64,000 bases of DNA from Tillus elongatus (Eukaryota; Arthropoda; Insecta; Coleoptera; Cleridae). The position numbers and the translations under genes are program-made. Position 1 is the stretch's first letter. Each line of letters opens with the position of its first letter. The notes under the pieces were generated by a model. The model made no database searches. It saw nothing but the letters and a program-made list of their open reading frames with translations, and was not told where the DNA came from. Where the stretch lies: assembly GCA_964006375.1 (NCBI GenBank), contig OZ023270.1, forward strand, positions 59,154,288 to 59,218,287, given 5' to 3'. This document shows, in pieces, positions 1 through 13,007 of this stretch.

Positions 1-511
1 ATTATTGCATTGGACTCACCACATGACGCCATGCGCGTGACGGTTCTAAAAATAGATAGTCTCATTATCATATCTCGCGTTATTTGTATCATGAGTTTTT
101 CGTTTTCTACCTATAAGAAAAGGAGAAATGTTGTATTCTAATAATGGCGAGAAGGAAAGTATACAGATACTTCTACTCGCTCGCACAAACTGCGATTGCG
201 TGTATTATGAATACAGCAATTGCTGTTTGTCATGGAGTTTTTAGTATAAGATGAATTTCATAGAAATAATTACTCTAATGATTTGTGTAAATCTCGGTTT
301 TCACAATCGCTGTTGTTTTGTGTTTTAATAACAGCTACTAACAGCGATCTTTTAATAGAAGCGATTAAATCACCGGTAGCTATATATCGCTCATCTCTAG
401 TAACTATGCTACTAATTACATTCACGTAATATATTGTTATGATATTTATCGTAATTTAATTAGCCCTGCAAATTTACATTAATGGTATTCGTTTCAAATT
501 TATTTATGCAG
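1..511. other. Unassigned sequence upstream of P-like transposase exon
   Basis: I see no coding exon here. A P-element/THAP9-type transposase should begin with a THAP zinc-finger exon (C2CH), but no such pattern is visible in this stretch, so that exon is either left of the window or lost. The last 30 bases look like the end of an intron, closing with a pyrimidine-rich tract and the acceptor AG at 510-511. Confidence 0.4.
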
Positions 512-3224
512 GTAACAAACAAGCCATCAACACAAGTCGTTTTTGGCGAGCAGCCAATGACTGATATAACTGCTATCAATGTGCCATTTGCAGCTAACCC
601 GTCAACTAGTACTTGGTCTGGTAGCAATGTACCTGTAATGGATTATTCTCGGCCATCAACAAGTGCTGGTTTTTATGAAGAGAAAACTGTTGTAGAGGTA
701 CCGCAAAGATCGTTTAGTAGTTTAGGATTTGCTGAAATGAAAACACCTTCAATGCCACCCACTTTGAAGGACATGGTGAGTTAAATTCAGTTTTTGCCGT
801 TTATGAAATCAGTATAATTTTAAAAAACCTAATATGTTATTCCATCACATTTTATATGGTGTTTAAGTTTGTATAGTCCATGATTAAATAAGTTAGAAAC
901 AACTGTTTTGCAATTTATCTCAACCACTATTAACCAAAATGTGTTGTTGGAAATTTTGTTTATATATTCATTTTACTTGAGAAAATAAATGGTTTATCAC
1001 TGAACATTTTTTATAGGTTGTTACACCGCGCAAACGTAAACTGAAGAAGCAGTTATTCGATGCACGAAAAAAAATTAAACGGCTCAGCAGTAGTGTTCAT
1101 CATTATAAGAAGAGAACAGCAACCCTTGCGAATATAATCAAACAACTAAAAGGTAAAGTAACCGACGAAACATTAGAAACATTAATGCAAATAGGACCTA
1201 ATGAAGAATTTTTACAAAGACAATTAGGTCGTAAACATAAGTATGAAAATCAACTTAAAGCTTTTTCTCTTACGCTGCATTATTACTCTCCCAAAGCTTA
1301 CAGTTTTGTCAGAAACACATTTAACTCGGCTCTTCCTCATCCAAAAACTATATCTAGATGGTATCAAAGCGTTAATGGGGAAGCTGGTTTTACGTCAGAG
1401 GTGTTCAACTTATTAAAGTCAAAATCAGAAAGCACAAATGGAAAACTTATATGTTCTTTAGTCATAGATGAGATGGCAATTCGCCAACATATAGAATGGG
1501 ATGGGGTAAAATATTATGGGTTTGTAGATTTTGGTATAAATCTTGAGACCGATTGTAACCCTGTAGCCAAAGAAGCTCTTGTTTTTATGCTTGTTAGCAT
1601 TAATCAATCATGGAAGCTTCCTCTTGGATATTTTTTAATCGACTCTTTAAGGGGTACACAAAAACAAAATTTGGTATAACAGTGTTTAACGCTACTAAAT
1701 GAGTCGGGCATATACGTGGTCTCAATAACTTTTGATGAGGCAACAAATAACCTAACGTTAGCAAAAGAACTTGGCTGCGATTTGAATTGGAGGAACATTA
1801 ACTCTACGTTTGTTGATCCTAGTTCAGGTAGGAAAATTGCAGTCTTTTTTGATCCATGTCATATGATCAAACTGATAAGAAACACATTAGGCGATAAAAA
1901 ATTAATAATTGATGAGAATGGGGAAAATATAAAGTGGGATTATTTAGTAAAATTAAATGAGTTACAGGATCAGGAGGGCGTTCATTTGGCAAATAAATTA
2001 AGAAAATCGCATATATTTTATACAAACCAAAAAATGAAGGTTAAATTAGCCACACAACTTTTTAGCCACTCAGTGGCACATTCTTTGGAATATTGCAATG
2101 AAGTTTTACATCTTGAGGAGTTCAAAGAATGTGAGGGAACTGTGAAATTTATCCGACTTATAAACAATTTATTTGACATTCTTAATTCTAGAAATTTAAA
2201 CAATTCAGATTTTAAGAAAGCAATAAACGCAGAAAATTTTGAAAACATTAATGTATTTTTAAAAGAGCTATCACAATATTTAACGTCACTTAGGATAATT
2301 GATGGACCGCTTCTGTGTGAGAGTGGTAGAAAAATGGGTATAATTGGCTTTTTATTTTGCATACAAAGTTTGCAATTTGTTTATAAAACTTTAATTGCCG
2401 ACAATAATTTTTTGCTGTATTTTCCCACTTACAAAATCAGTCAGGATCATATTGAGCTTTTTTTTGGGCAAATTAGATCCATGGGAGGCTATAACAATAA
2501 CCCATCAGCAAAGCAATTTAAAAGTGCATATAAAAGGATGATGGTGCATCTTGAATTAAAAGATTCATTTAAAGGAAATTGTATCCCTTTGGAAGCAATT
2601 CCTATTCTGTCACCCATTGAGGTAATAAATAAAACTTGTGGGCGAGAACGAATATCTGAAGAACCAGATGAAGACATGAGTCAAATAGATAATTTTGACG
2701 ACGACACAGTTCTTCAAATATTAGATATGAATATATCAGAGTTTAAGAAAGAAGTCGTGACATATATATCTGGCTATGTAGTAAGGAAAATAACAAAAGC
2801 TCTGAGATGCGAAGAATGCGCGGGTGAACTTGTTGGGGAGAGGTCTGTGTTATTAACATCGTTTATAGATCAGAAAGACAAAGGTCAACTCCTCACATAC
2901 CCATCTGACGATGTAATATCTATTTGCACTATTGCAGAAAAAGTTCTTCAAACATACTTAAATGAATCTGCGGTGATTATAAATGTAAAGGAAATAAACA
3001 TGCGAATATTAAAAACTATAATAAACCAAAACAGCATATTTAAAAAACTTGAAGTTCACTTTCGAGAACAAAATCTTTTGACTTGCCATTATGGCCATCT
3101 AATTAAACTAATATCTTCTATGTATGTTTCTATTAGAATACATCATTATAACAAAAATCTATTTGATAAAAGTAGAAGTTTAAGGGCTGTTTATAACAAA
3201 CTTCTCTTATTTAAGGGCCAATAA
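512..3224 (+). pseudogene. P-element/THAP9-like transposase, broken by one in-frame stop
   Basis: Cut-and-paste DNA transposase of the P-element superfamily. Visible exons are 512-775 and 1017-3224, separated by an intron (776-1016) with donor GTGAGT and acceptor TATAG; both junctions are phase 0, so the frame runs through. Exon 2 opens with a basic coiled-coil stretch (RKRKLKKQLFDARKKIKRL), typical of the segment after the THAP domain. Then come the RNase-H-like core signatures: VIDEMAIR near 1470, VSITFDEATNN near 1720, DPCHMIKLIRN near 1850, and the C-terminal DHIELFFGQIRSMGG near 2445 with the catalytic-type Glu. A single TAA at 1677-1679 interrupts an otherwise open frame of about 730 codons; the frame before and after it is the same, so this is a point nonsense change and not a frameshift. 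The THAP exon is not visible. The recent-looking decay suggests a young insertion. Terminal repeats were not identified. Confidence 0.85.
776..1016 (+). other. Intron of the P-like transposase
   Basis: 241 bp with consensus donor (ATG|GTGAGT) and acceptor (TTATAG|G). Removing it joins codon ATG at 773-775 to GTT at 1017 in the same frame. A retained intron copy shows that this element moved as DNA and is not a processed copy. Confidence 0.75.
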
Positions 3225-3244
3225 TTCAGTGTACATTTCAAGTA

Positions 3245-3640
3245 CTCGTATGTCCTTCAAATAATGTTATCGGAAAGTTATTATGTCTTATAATATGACC
3301 AATAAATTTTAGCTTCCTCTCTATTTCTTTGAGCAACCCTCTTTATTCTTTCACCTCTCCTAGCACACTTTGAAGCGTCTTTCTATCAACCTGCACTGTC
3401 TTTGAAATTTTTCTTGTCTACATTTCAAAAGCTTATATTGTCTTCATATCCTGCTTAACTACAGCCCAAGTTTCCGCCCCATACATTACCATACTCCATA
3501 CACGTACGACTTGCATTTGTTCCTCATGTACAGGTTAAAATGTTTATTAGTGAGAACAGTACTGTGGTTATTGAATGCTTGTTTTGCCATCGCGATCCTC
3601 TTCAGACCTTTCCTACACTTACCATCATCTGTGATAATAC
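3245..3640 (-). pseudogene. LINE relic, C-terminal end of an endonuclease/reverse transcriptase
   Basis: Read on the minus strand, this stretch gives the post-RT tail of RTE-like LINE proteins: YGAETWAVVKQDMKTI followed by AFEM, then VLGEVKE and LLKEIERKLKFIGHIIRHN. The YG-ET-W and KL-FIGH-IRH blocks are well known in that family. Several stops and at least one frame change interrupt it. It lies directly downstream of the P-like transposase in opposite orientation. No complete RT domain is present. Confidence 0.65.
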
Positions 3641-3689
3641 TTCCAATCAATTATTTGAAATAATCTAATAAATCAAGCGTCATGTTCTA

Positions 3690-3950
3690 AGATTTAAAAG
3701 CTACTTTTGTATTTGTATAGGTATTCAAAATTTGTGAAATGCACACGTAACGCAATCTACATCGATCAAACTTCTAGAAATTTTAACACCCAATACAAAG
3801 AACATATTTTTGCATTTAGAAATAACCATGCTGACAAATCTACATTTGCAAAACATATTATTGATACCCAACATAGACCCACAGTAAATAACGGCATAAA
3901 ACCACAACATTTTTGTCATGACAAGTGTAAACTAGACTTGTTTTAAGCTT
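3690..3950 (+). pseudogene. Penelope-like element relic, GIY-YIG endonuclease part
   Basis: The plus-strand reading includes NAIYIDQTSRNFNTQYKEH and STFAKHIIDTQHRP, matching the C-terminal GIY-YIG endonuclease of Penelope-like retroelements (usual pattern YIGQTxRxFxxRxxEH followed by FAKH). The glycine of YIGQ is replaced by Asp, so it would be inactive even if expressed. There is no RT upstream. A sister relic with the same NADKSTFAKH-type block lies on the minus strand near 30.3 kb. Confidence 0.65.
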
Positions 3951-3959
3951 TAGAAGTAA

Positions 3960-4740
3960 AAAAGCATATACACGACAATATTTAGGATTTCTGAGATATT
4001 CTTCTTCCTAATTAAATAAATCAGACAACATAAATCTAACTATTTTTTCCAAAAAGTTGTTATAAGACATGATGTGTGTCGATATTTTCATTGTATAGTC
4101 TGCTTTATTAATGTGTTTGTTTAGTTATTTTATTGTTGTAATTGTTATTATAGTTATTACTGTTATAGGTTTCTTCTATCTTTATGTTAAATATTGATAT
4201 ACATCACGTAGACATTTTAAAGGCGTCATCCGTCATATTTGTTTTACTTTATTTTCACTTTTAAAGATTTTTTTGATTATAACATCATAAAATAGCAACA
4301 GATCTTTATTTGTAATTGTCATGATTTCGTATTAATTCAATTTTTTTCTGTCTGAGGATACTATCAAGCAGCAAAACCAGTAACAGAGACGTTGAAGAAC
4401 ATCTAGAATTCAGAAGGGCCACTTGCTTCAGTTAGCTTACGCGCTGGCTACGTCCTTCACCTACAAAAACGAAAACCAACAGTGAAGCCAGAGAAGTAGT
4501 CTCCAAGTCTGTATGAAGTATGGACCAGTTTCACGAAGTAAGGGCAACAGCAATCAATGAAATTAATCTCTATTTCTTTAAAAAAGACAAGGAATGTTAA
4601 CATTAATTTGTAAACAGTACAATGTACTTTATGTTGTATTTTCTTCTGTTGTTGAAATAAAAACTATTATTATTTATCTAACCTTTTGAATATAAAACTT
4701 TATCCAATATATTCATCCAACAATTTATCCAACCAATAAC
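3960..4740. other. AT-rich unassigned sequence
   Basis: No coding or repeat structure I can name. It contains one short less AT-rich patch (about 4370-4560) with no long open frame. It ends near 4670 with an AATAAA-like string, which may mark the tail of an old retroelement. Confidence 0.3.
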
Positions 4741-4744
4741 CCAA

Positions 4745-5000
4745 AAAATATTTCACTGATTTGGAGAAAATTTTGGAATTATGCTTATTTTGCTAATGGC
4801 TTGGATGAGTTCGTTCATCAGATCTTAACACATAGTTTTTCCTAACAGAAAATTAAATATATTTTTTTAAACGCAATAGCTTTCAAATTGTTTAAGTGAT
4901 TGGAACGAAAATTTACAACTTAAAAGAACATACAGAGATGTGGTTGTGTACCAATTTTCAAGTCTTTTGATCAAAGAAAAATGAAGTTATTCGAAATTAA
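4745..5000 (+). repeat. Old, degenerate copy of the HINE-like repeat (family 1)
   Basis: Contains the line GGCTTGGATGAGTTCGTT and neighbouring text that match, with many changes, the 3' flank of the (AT)n core in family-1 repeats elsewhere (14.6, 25.2, 36.8 kb). The microsatellite and both ends are missing, so this is an old fragment. Confidence 0.45.
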
Positions 5001-6540
5001 TAATAAAATAATCCTCGACATCACTTCAAATTCTGTAATGCAATATCTACAATGTTGGACAAAGGCAGAGCAATACAGCTACCTGTACTGTTATGCTATT
5101 TAAATAAATTGTAGATAAAATCTAAATAATGGAAGTCACAACCATTGCCAGATGTCAAGATGTTGCTGACCGGGGTTGCCCGATCTTCAGAAATTTCATG
5201 TAGTTAAACCTTTCATGTATAAACATATGAAATTTTTACAACTTCTGATAATAAAGAAAACATTTTATAAAATTTAATTTTATCAGTCAGTTAAAAAATA
5301 CTGTGTTTAATACCTGCAAATTTCGAATTACCCATTTCTCATGATTTTCAACTTAGGTATCCCTCCGATCATAATTTACTCTATCCGACAACTTTGTTAG
5401 ACTGCGTATGTGCTGAAGCTCAGCTGTCATTTGTCATTGTGTGGTAGTGTTATTTATTGACAATATCAAATTGGAAATTTAGGACAGTAGAAACAGACAC
5501 CATAAACAAAGAAGAAATTGGAAATTTAGCCTCTAGTGTAGGTTTTTGACATGATACCATTACTAGAGAGATATGATAATGTGGCAGCATAATAATATTA
5601 TGCTAATGCTGTGGTACAGTCAGTTTGGCGTTTCATCACATCTCGTAACACACCAGCTGTTGTGTGCATACAGTTAGATGTAATTTTTTATTATCAGAAT
5701 ACTACTGTAACATGATGAAATCAAGTTTATAACTGTTAACATACTGTAAATAATTTCTCCACTTTTCAAGTTTGTGTTGCTGCAATGTTAATTAAGGGTT
5801 CCCTTAATTATACGCATATTGTGCGTATAAATGTAATATAAAAAAAAAAATGAAAATGCAAGTGAACCTATTTAATTTAGCTCTGTATTCTACATTATCT
5901 GAAAAAGACATTATAGGCGACGAAGTAGAATGTAATTTCGGTAAATTTGCAGTTGACTGCATGAGGGTTTTAGATATTTTTTTCCAGCAACATGCTTAAA
6001 ACCTTCCTCGCCCACAAGGCAAATTTTCTGGCAAACAACCCCCAAGAAAATTAAGGGACTTTGAAAACATGCGTTTTTCACATTTTACAGCAATACCTCC
6101 TTTAAACCCTGTCTACCCCATATTCGCCCAGGTCCAGCAACCTTCTTGGGGGTTGCTCACAAGAAATTTTTCTTGTGCTTTATGCTTTGAAGGTAGTTGT
6201 ATGCATGCACAAGGGGAAGGAGAACCCCCCGAATTTTTGGGTGAGGAGCAGAAACCCTCTTCCTCCTGGGGTTCTTCTCCTGCATGCACACAATCACCCT
6301 CAATGCATCAACCAAAGGATTTTTTTTCCAGCTTTCTAGTTTATTTTTCTAGAGTATATTTCCTGTTTATCAATTGCTTTGTTTGAGTTTTGTATCCAAA
6401 TTACTCTATAAATATATGTCATAGATCATGTTTTTGCTTGTCCTTCTTTACCTTGTTTTACTGTTCCTAATTAAATTAATTAATTTTCATAACTTTTAAT
6501 ATAAGGCTAAATCTTACAGCTTATATAAATATATTATTTA
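5000..6540. other. Unassigned AT-rich sequence with a GC-richer inverted repeat
   Basis: I see no gene. At about 6196-6300 there is an imperfect hairpin whose arms share TGCATGCA and GGAGAACCCC-type strings; an open frame of about 105 codons crosses it but has no family resemblance and is probably chance. The rest is low-complexity AT-rich DNA. Confidence 0.3.
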
Positions 6541-6547
6541 ATATTGT

Positions 6548-6592
6548 TATGAAAATTCACTATCATAACGCACTTGCTGCGTTCCGAACCTT
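6548..6592 (+). repeat. HINE-like family-1 3' terminus (solo)
   Basis: Holds the hallmark terminus: TTCACTATCATAACGCAC, then TTGCTGCGT and a T-rich tail. ACGCA-CTTGC-TGCGT is a 5-bp hairpin. No matching 5' end is nearby in clean form. Confidence 0.6.
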
Positions 6593-7254
6593 TTTAGGTT
6601 ACCTATTTATACAAAAGCTTAAGAAATTCATGAATAAGCATTACATTTCAATGATTGAATAATTTCAGTTTTATTTCTAACCAAACTAAAAATTCCTAAA
6701 TACGTCCCTGACGTTTCTCCCACTCAAGTCACCGAACTCCGCCCAGTTAGGAAAAGTGTACAGGCTTCTTGTATTGCAAAACTGCACCTTTGTTACCTCT
6801 ATCCCTTACAACCTCTTTGATTTTCCCCAACATTTCTCATCGTTTGGTGTAGTTGATATTTGGGCTATGAAAAGATTGAATAGAATATAACTTAACACGC
6901 TACCTTGAGAAAAAACAGCATTTTAATTTTTTATTGTTGTGACAGGTAATGTCGAATTCTATTCTTAAAGAAATGATTATCCAAAAATTTGAAAACCGTT
7001 GTCAATTAGTAGCGTGCTAATTTCAGTTTAACAGTTTGAATACGAGGTCACTCAAGCATATCTTGTCGAATGCTTAAGAGATATCTAAAAAAGTTAACAC
7101 TGAATATCCTTAATGCATAGTAGCTTGATTGCATCTTTTTCTTTGTCTCTTATAGCTGGTAAATAGCAGAAGGTGTAATACGGAATGTTAATTGAAAATT
7201 TGGAATCGCATTTATGGCTTAATTTTTTTTTAATTTGATGTTAATGGCCACTAG

Positions 7255-7420
7255 AATTTTCTTATTTGGTCACGAACATAGGTGAGTTTTTTATCTAGGC
7301 GGTGTTTGATGACTTTGTCAAATAGTTTGGAAAAGGTTAATAGAAAACATATGGCTCTGTAATTATTGAGATGTTTACTTTCTTCTTCAGCCTTATCTAT
7401 TATGAAACATGAGCTTCCTT
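7255..7420 (-). pseudogene. LINE reverse transcriptase fragment
   Basis: On the minus strand the sequence reads CFIIDKAEEESKHLNNYRAI then CFLLTFSKLFDKVIKHRL, an RT domain-1/2 block (usual NYRPISLL..FSKLFEKVI..RL). The conserved Pro of NYRPI is Ala here. The frame is open for about 50 codons only, and flanking sequence is unrecognisable. Confidence 0.65.
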
Positions 7421-7810
7421 CAAGATGGTACGGAAATACCCATGGTTTAGACTTAGTCTTTTTGTGACATTTTTATATAAAGTTTTATATCTAAGAGGTG
7501 TTCTATTGGAAGCGGCCTTCGGTTCAAGTCTTTTTACACCGCTTACAGATTTTTGGAATGTCAGCATGACTAATGTTAATTTAAGCTGCTACTTGTCATT
7601 GAGTGCCGCCTCTTCTATTTCACCGAATCATTTCAAATGTATGAAAAAAAAACATAAGTATTTATATTTTTCCTTTGTTGCTTTTGGTCATGATTCAAGA
7701 AGCTGGATCAATATTTACTAGTATACTCATGCAAATGAAAAACCTGAAAATACTCAATTAAAATTCGGAACAACTTGGAGAACCTAACTTATCACAATAC
7801 AGTTTTTAGA

Positions 7811-7851
7811 CCTGTCGATCGTTTCGCGAAAAAAGTTAGCGTCATCAGAGG
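7811..7851 (-). ncRNA. Degenerate hammerhead-like motif, left arm
   Basis: Minus-strand counterpart of the motif at 7873-7913. It keeps CTGATGA, CGAAACGATCG and the AGG of stem I, but stem II is eroded to a couple of pairs and the cleavage triplet is GAC in place of GTC, so it should be inactive. Confidence 0.45.
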
Positions 7852-7872
7852 GATGAATGAACTAAGAGGACT

Positions 7873-7913
7873 CCTCTGATGAAGCTAACTTTGTTAGCGA
7901 AACGATCGTCAGG
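7873..7913 (+). ncRNA. Hammerhead-ribozyme-like motif, right arm
   Basis: Core blocks occur in the right order and spacing: CTGATGA (7876-7882), stem II GCTAAC/GTTAGC (7884-7889 with 7893-7898, 6 perfect pairs, 3-nt loop), GAAA (7899-7902), a minimal stem III C-GATC-G, and cleavage triplet GTC (7908-7910). Stem I is CCT with AGG (3 pairs). One extra A (7883) sits between CTGATGA and stem II, which departs from the canonical core. Very short stem III is known in Penelope-associated hammerheads. Activity is untested; the extra A could weaken it. Confidence 0.55.
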
Positions 7914-8293
7914 TCTAAAAACTGTATTGTGGTGAATTTGGTTCTCCAAATTGTACTTATCAGTGCTCATCACAGCTTTCAATGTTCACTCATTGAATTT
8001 GCAACAACTAAATAACTAAATGGATAACTCATAAATATAAAGATACCGCTACCGTTATTTTCCTGACAGTAAATAATTAACACCTCTTATCTACTTTGCT
8101 TAGTATCCATAAACCAACAAACGCAGCAAAGCCTTTGAGCCTTGAAGTCATGGGAAATAGATTATATCTAAATATCTAAGAAAATTGATACCTCCTTTTG
8201 TATAGATTTTTTATTTCTTTGCAAGTCAAAGACAATCATATTTCCAATTTTGGAATATAGTGTCGACTATCACTTATACATATGCTGTTTTAG

Positions 8294-8452
8294 AGTGTTA
8301 GTCCTGGACCAGTTGATACAGAATTTGCCACTGCTAATAATTTGTTTACCGAAAAGAAATTTGAAGAACTTTTTTCTTCAATGCCAAAATTAAATGGTGA
8401 AGATGTCGCTGACGCAGTTATTTATGTTTTGTCTACACCAGCGCATGTGCAA
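8294..8452 (+). CDS. SDR (DHRS11-like) dehydrogenase, penultimate coding exon
   Basis: NADP-dependent short-chain dehydrogenase/reductase family. The exon is 159 bp, phase 0 at both ends, with acceptor TTTTAG and donor CAA|GTAAGT. It encodes SVSPGPVDTEF, the SPG motif plus substrate loop that follows the catalytic YxxxK helix, and later GEDVADAVIYVLSTPAHVQ, a signature of DHRS11-type proteins. It splices in phase to the terminal exon at 17051. The intervening 8.6-kb intron is packed with mobile elements. Upstream exons (Rossmann fold and catalytic Tyr) were not found in 1-8293; they may lie left of the window, or this may be a truncated duplicate. The frame is clean, which argues for a live gene. 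Confidence 0.8.
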
Positions 8453-8510
8453 GTAAGTATACTGATCGCTAAAAGATGTAGTGAGTAAGCAAGACTACTT
8501 ACATAAAAGT

Positions 8511-8965
8511 CTGGACGCAGCAAGTGCGTTATGGAAGTGAATTTTCATAAAAATGTTTTTAATTACAAATATATCGCTCTAATGCGAGCAGACCTCAATT
8601 TGGTTACCGGTATAACCTATATAGTATGTACCATATTTTATCAAAATAATTATTTGAAAATGTACAAAAATTTTCCGAAAATAAACCTTAAATGTTTCCA
8701 AGAAAACTGGTCTCCTAGCCAATGAACCTTAGGTTAATAGCAAATTGAGTTATTGAATATTGAAACATTTAATGAAAATTCGCAACCAAAACGCCCTTGC
8801 TGCTTTCATACAAAAATATTCCGAAAATAAAGTTAAATGTTGGTTTCCTAACCAACAAAACTTACGTTAGTAGCAAATTGAGTTATTGAAATTTGAAGGA
8901 TTTAAAGAAAATTCGCTACCAAAACGCACTTACTGCGTCCAGATTTTTTCTTACAAACGTGCATC
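8511..8965. repeat. HINE-like family-1 terminal module, inverted ends
   Basis: Begins with CTGGACGCAGCAAGTGCG (minus-orientation terminus) and later shows two plus-orientation termini, ACGCCCTTGCTGC near 8789 and ACGCACTTACTGCGTCC near 8930. The inner text, including TTGGTTACCGGTATAACC and AATAGCAAATTGAG, recurs in all family-1 copies. It sits just inside the intron after the SDR exon. Confidence 0.65.
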
Positions 8966-9956
8966 ATATTTCGATAAAAAGTGCTAAAATTCAGTAACGA
9001 ATTTGTTCTACGAAAATTAGCTAAAAATTATAGACCGTTAAACACGTTATTATTCTTTGGTTTCCAATTTTAACAGAATAATATAAAAGTTGTTATATCT
9101 ATTTCAATGACAATCATTTACTACTTACCTCAAAACCGAACTGTCAAACCATAATCAACAACGATATTTTTTACATAGTTTCCAATTTAGAAACCATACA
9201 CAATCATCTAGTTAACCTCAAAACAGAACTGTCAAACCATAATAAAAAACACGATATTTTTCCATAGTTTCCAATTTTAAAACCATACACAATCATCTAC
9301 TTAACCTCAAAACAGAACTGTCAAATCATATTAAATAAACAAAACACACGATTCCATCTAGGTTTTACTTCAATTAGCTGAAATAAAACTTCCTTATTTT
9401 CCCCTTTCAGTTTCAGACTGGATATTTTTTTAACATTTTACAAATCCGCGCATCCGAATAAACCAGAAGGCGGTCATTAGGGTGGGATCGACACAGTTCG
9501 GGTGTGAACGTTCGTTGCACATTAGGATATTGTGGCGATTCCGCCTTACGTGGGTTATTTTTTTTGGTTATCACTGCATTATGATGTATGCCTGTGGTGT
9601 ATGTATCAATCTACGCGTGGCATGTGACTACTCTGTTTTTGTCTGGCATTTTACTTTAACCACTGAAGTTGTTTCAATTCATGTGTTGCAGATTTTATTT
9701 TTAATTTGGGAAAAACTAAAAAGTTTTTAAACCAATTTACTTAAAATTCACAACAGAGGTCAATTTACTTTTTTTGTAGCTACATGTAAAGTCGCATTCC
9801 AGTTACTTTAATACTTACAAAAATATTTTTGTATATTTTTTGGGGAAAAATATTGCCGTTATAGGTGATTTACGAACTCGCCTGCGATTGTAACGAAATG
9901 AAGACATGTGCCAAGTTTCGTTGAAATGAGTTGAATTTTTTTGAGTTATCGCTCGG

Positions 9957-11137
<1,181 letters not shown>

Positions 11138-12724
11138 GAATTATTCACAGTTGAAGATGCAAAAACGCATTTCACTCATTCCGATAAGAAATGTGCTGAT
11201 AGTCATTGTTTTGTTGGTTTGTAAACATAAAATTGACTATCAGAACATTTATTATCGGAACGAGAGAAATGCGGTTTACTATTTCAGTTTATCGCTGGGT
11301 TTGATACAGTACTACCGAAAATTAATTTCACAATGGTGTATTCTGTAGAAGAAAGAGTTGAAATAATGACTCTTTTTTTTCAAAAACGATGACTCTGCCA
11401 ACCGTACCGCAAATTTGTTTAATGAACGACATCCGAACAGACATGTTAACACAAAATACATTTTGGAGTTAGTTGCAAAGTTTCGACAAAGTGGTTCAGT
11501 AGCCAACAAAAAAACGGGATGCTGAACGTGAATTTCCGGTTAGAAATGAGACTACTGAGATTGAAGTTTTATGACAAATTGCTGCAGACCCAACTTTGAG
11601 CACCAGAAAATTGGCCACTGTTTTAAACATCAAAAGAAGAACTATTCAGCGAATATTGAAGCATCATAAATTTCACCCGTATAAAATTCATCTGGTAACA
11701 ACAACCGAATGAAGATGATTTTGATCGATAATGGGAACTTTCTGTTCAATATCTGTTTTTCAGACGAGTGTACGTTTTTTATTAAACAGTCAATCTTCAT
11801 AATTGTCGTTATTGGGCAGATAATAATTCAATAAATTTTCACGAAGTCCACACTCAAACTCCACAGAAATTGAATGTCTGGACTGGCATTTTTGGAGACC
11901 GTTTAACCGGACCAATTTTCTTGATGGCAATTTGAGTGTCGAAACGTATTTGGAGTTACTAGAAGATATCGTTTACCCTCTGCTAATTGACATTGTGGAA
12001 AATGATGATCGCTATCAAGAAAATCAAGTATTGTTTCAACAAGATGGAGCTCTTCCGCATTTTTCACAACGTGTTAGAGCGTTTCTGAACAGAGAGTTTC
12101 CATGACAATGGATTGGGCGTAGAGGTGCTATTCCCCTAGATCACCAGATTTAACTCCATTAGACTTTTTTCTATGGGGCCATTTAAGGAGTAGAATTTAC
12201 GCAACAGAGCCGGAGTCTCTGGAAGAATTACAACGACGCATTGTTGAACAATGTCGTCTAATAACTCCACAAATGCTCCAGAATGTCAGAGCTCGTTTTG
12301 AACAAAATTTGTACTTTTGTATGGAAGCTGGTGGTCAACTGAATAAACATTTTTGAACGTTTGGTTTTGTTTTTTAATTTTTTTTAACGAAAAATTGACC
12401 AATTAGCGCATTTCTTATCACAATGAATGAAATGCGTTCTTGCAATTCCAACTGTGAATAATTTTTAAACTAGTTGATAAAACTTCCAAAAAAATTTATG
12501 TGCTGAATTCAGAAAAGAAAGAGCTTTCAAATGATGTAACACTCGACCCATGTTCCCTATTTAAAATATAGGGGTTGTTATCACCATTCTTAAGGGGTTG
12601 ATGTGACATGGTTGAGTTTTATGTTAAAGCATGTCCCCCTCAATATAAAATTGACTTGTTTCAGCGTTTCTTAAAAAAATTTATCTGGACACAAATCGGT
12701 CTGTTTTGTTTTGAATGCGCCACC

Positions 12725-12727
<3 letters not shown>
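11138..12727 (+). mobile_element. Mariner-like element, copy 2 (plus strand, near full length)
   Basis: Starts inside its own left terminal repeat (ATTCACAGTTGAAGATGC, matching 10335 in direct orientation) and runs to GAATGCGCCACCCTG beside the next (TA)n tract. It carries the transposase relic at 11333-12356. Ends read CAGGGTGGCGCATTCAAAAC inward, flanked by TA, the usual mariner target. Confidence 0.75.
11333..12356 (+). pseudogene. Mariner-like transposase (DUF4817 type, DD34D), decayed
   Basis: Tc1/mariner DNA transposase of the insect lineage with an N-terminal DUF4817 helix-turn-helix. Visible in order: MVYSVEERVEIMTLFF and FNERHPNRHVNTKYILELV (DNA-binding part), LVAKFRQSGSVANKK linker, CFSDECTFF (first catalytic Asp), LFQQDGALPHF (second Asp) and SPDLTPLDFFLWG (third Asp). 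The second and third Asp lie 34 residues apart once a one-base gap is allowed, giving DD34D. About 340 codons long, close to the family norm. At least four stops or frameshifts (near 11390, 11522, 11560, 12103) kill it. Confidence 0.8.

Positions 12728-13007
<280 letters not shown>

Larger units (their letters stand above)
7775..7949. repeat. Inverted repeat with a hammerhead-like motif in each arm
   Basis: Left arm 7775-7851 and right arm 7872-7949 are inverted copies, roughly 85-90 percent alike by eye, with a 20-bp spacer. Each arm, read from the spacer outward, begins with CTGATGA, a short stem, CGAAACGATCG and then a tail ending TCTCCAA. The layout resembles the paired pseudo-LTR ends of Penelope-like elements, a family known to carry hammerhead ribozymes. 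There is no coding sequence inside. Confidence 0.8.

Noticed and set aside
482..511. ATG at 482 as the true start of the P-like transposase
   Set aside because: The sequence up to 511 looks like an intron end (pyrimidine tract plus AG), and a transposase of this family should start with a THAP exon.
6069..6386. 105-codon plus frame as a gene
   Set aside because: It crosses an imperfect GC-rich hairpin, has no family resemblance and no supporting context.
9482..9730. 82-codon plus frame as a gene
   Set aside because: Lies in the family-2 HINE-like repeat; the homologous stretch at 43.8-44.0 kb does not keep the frame.
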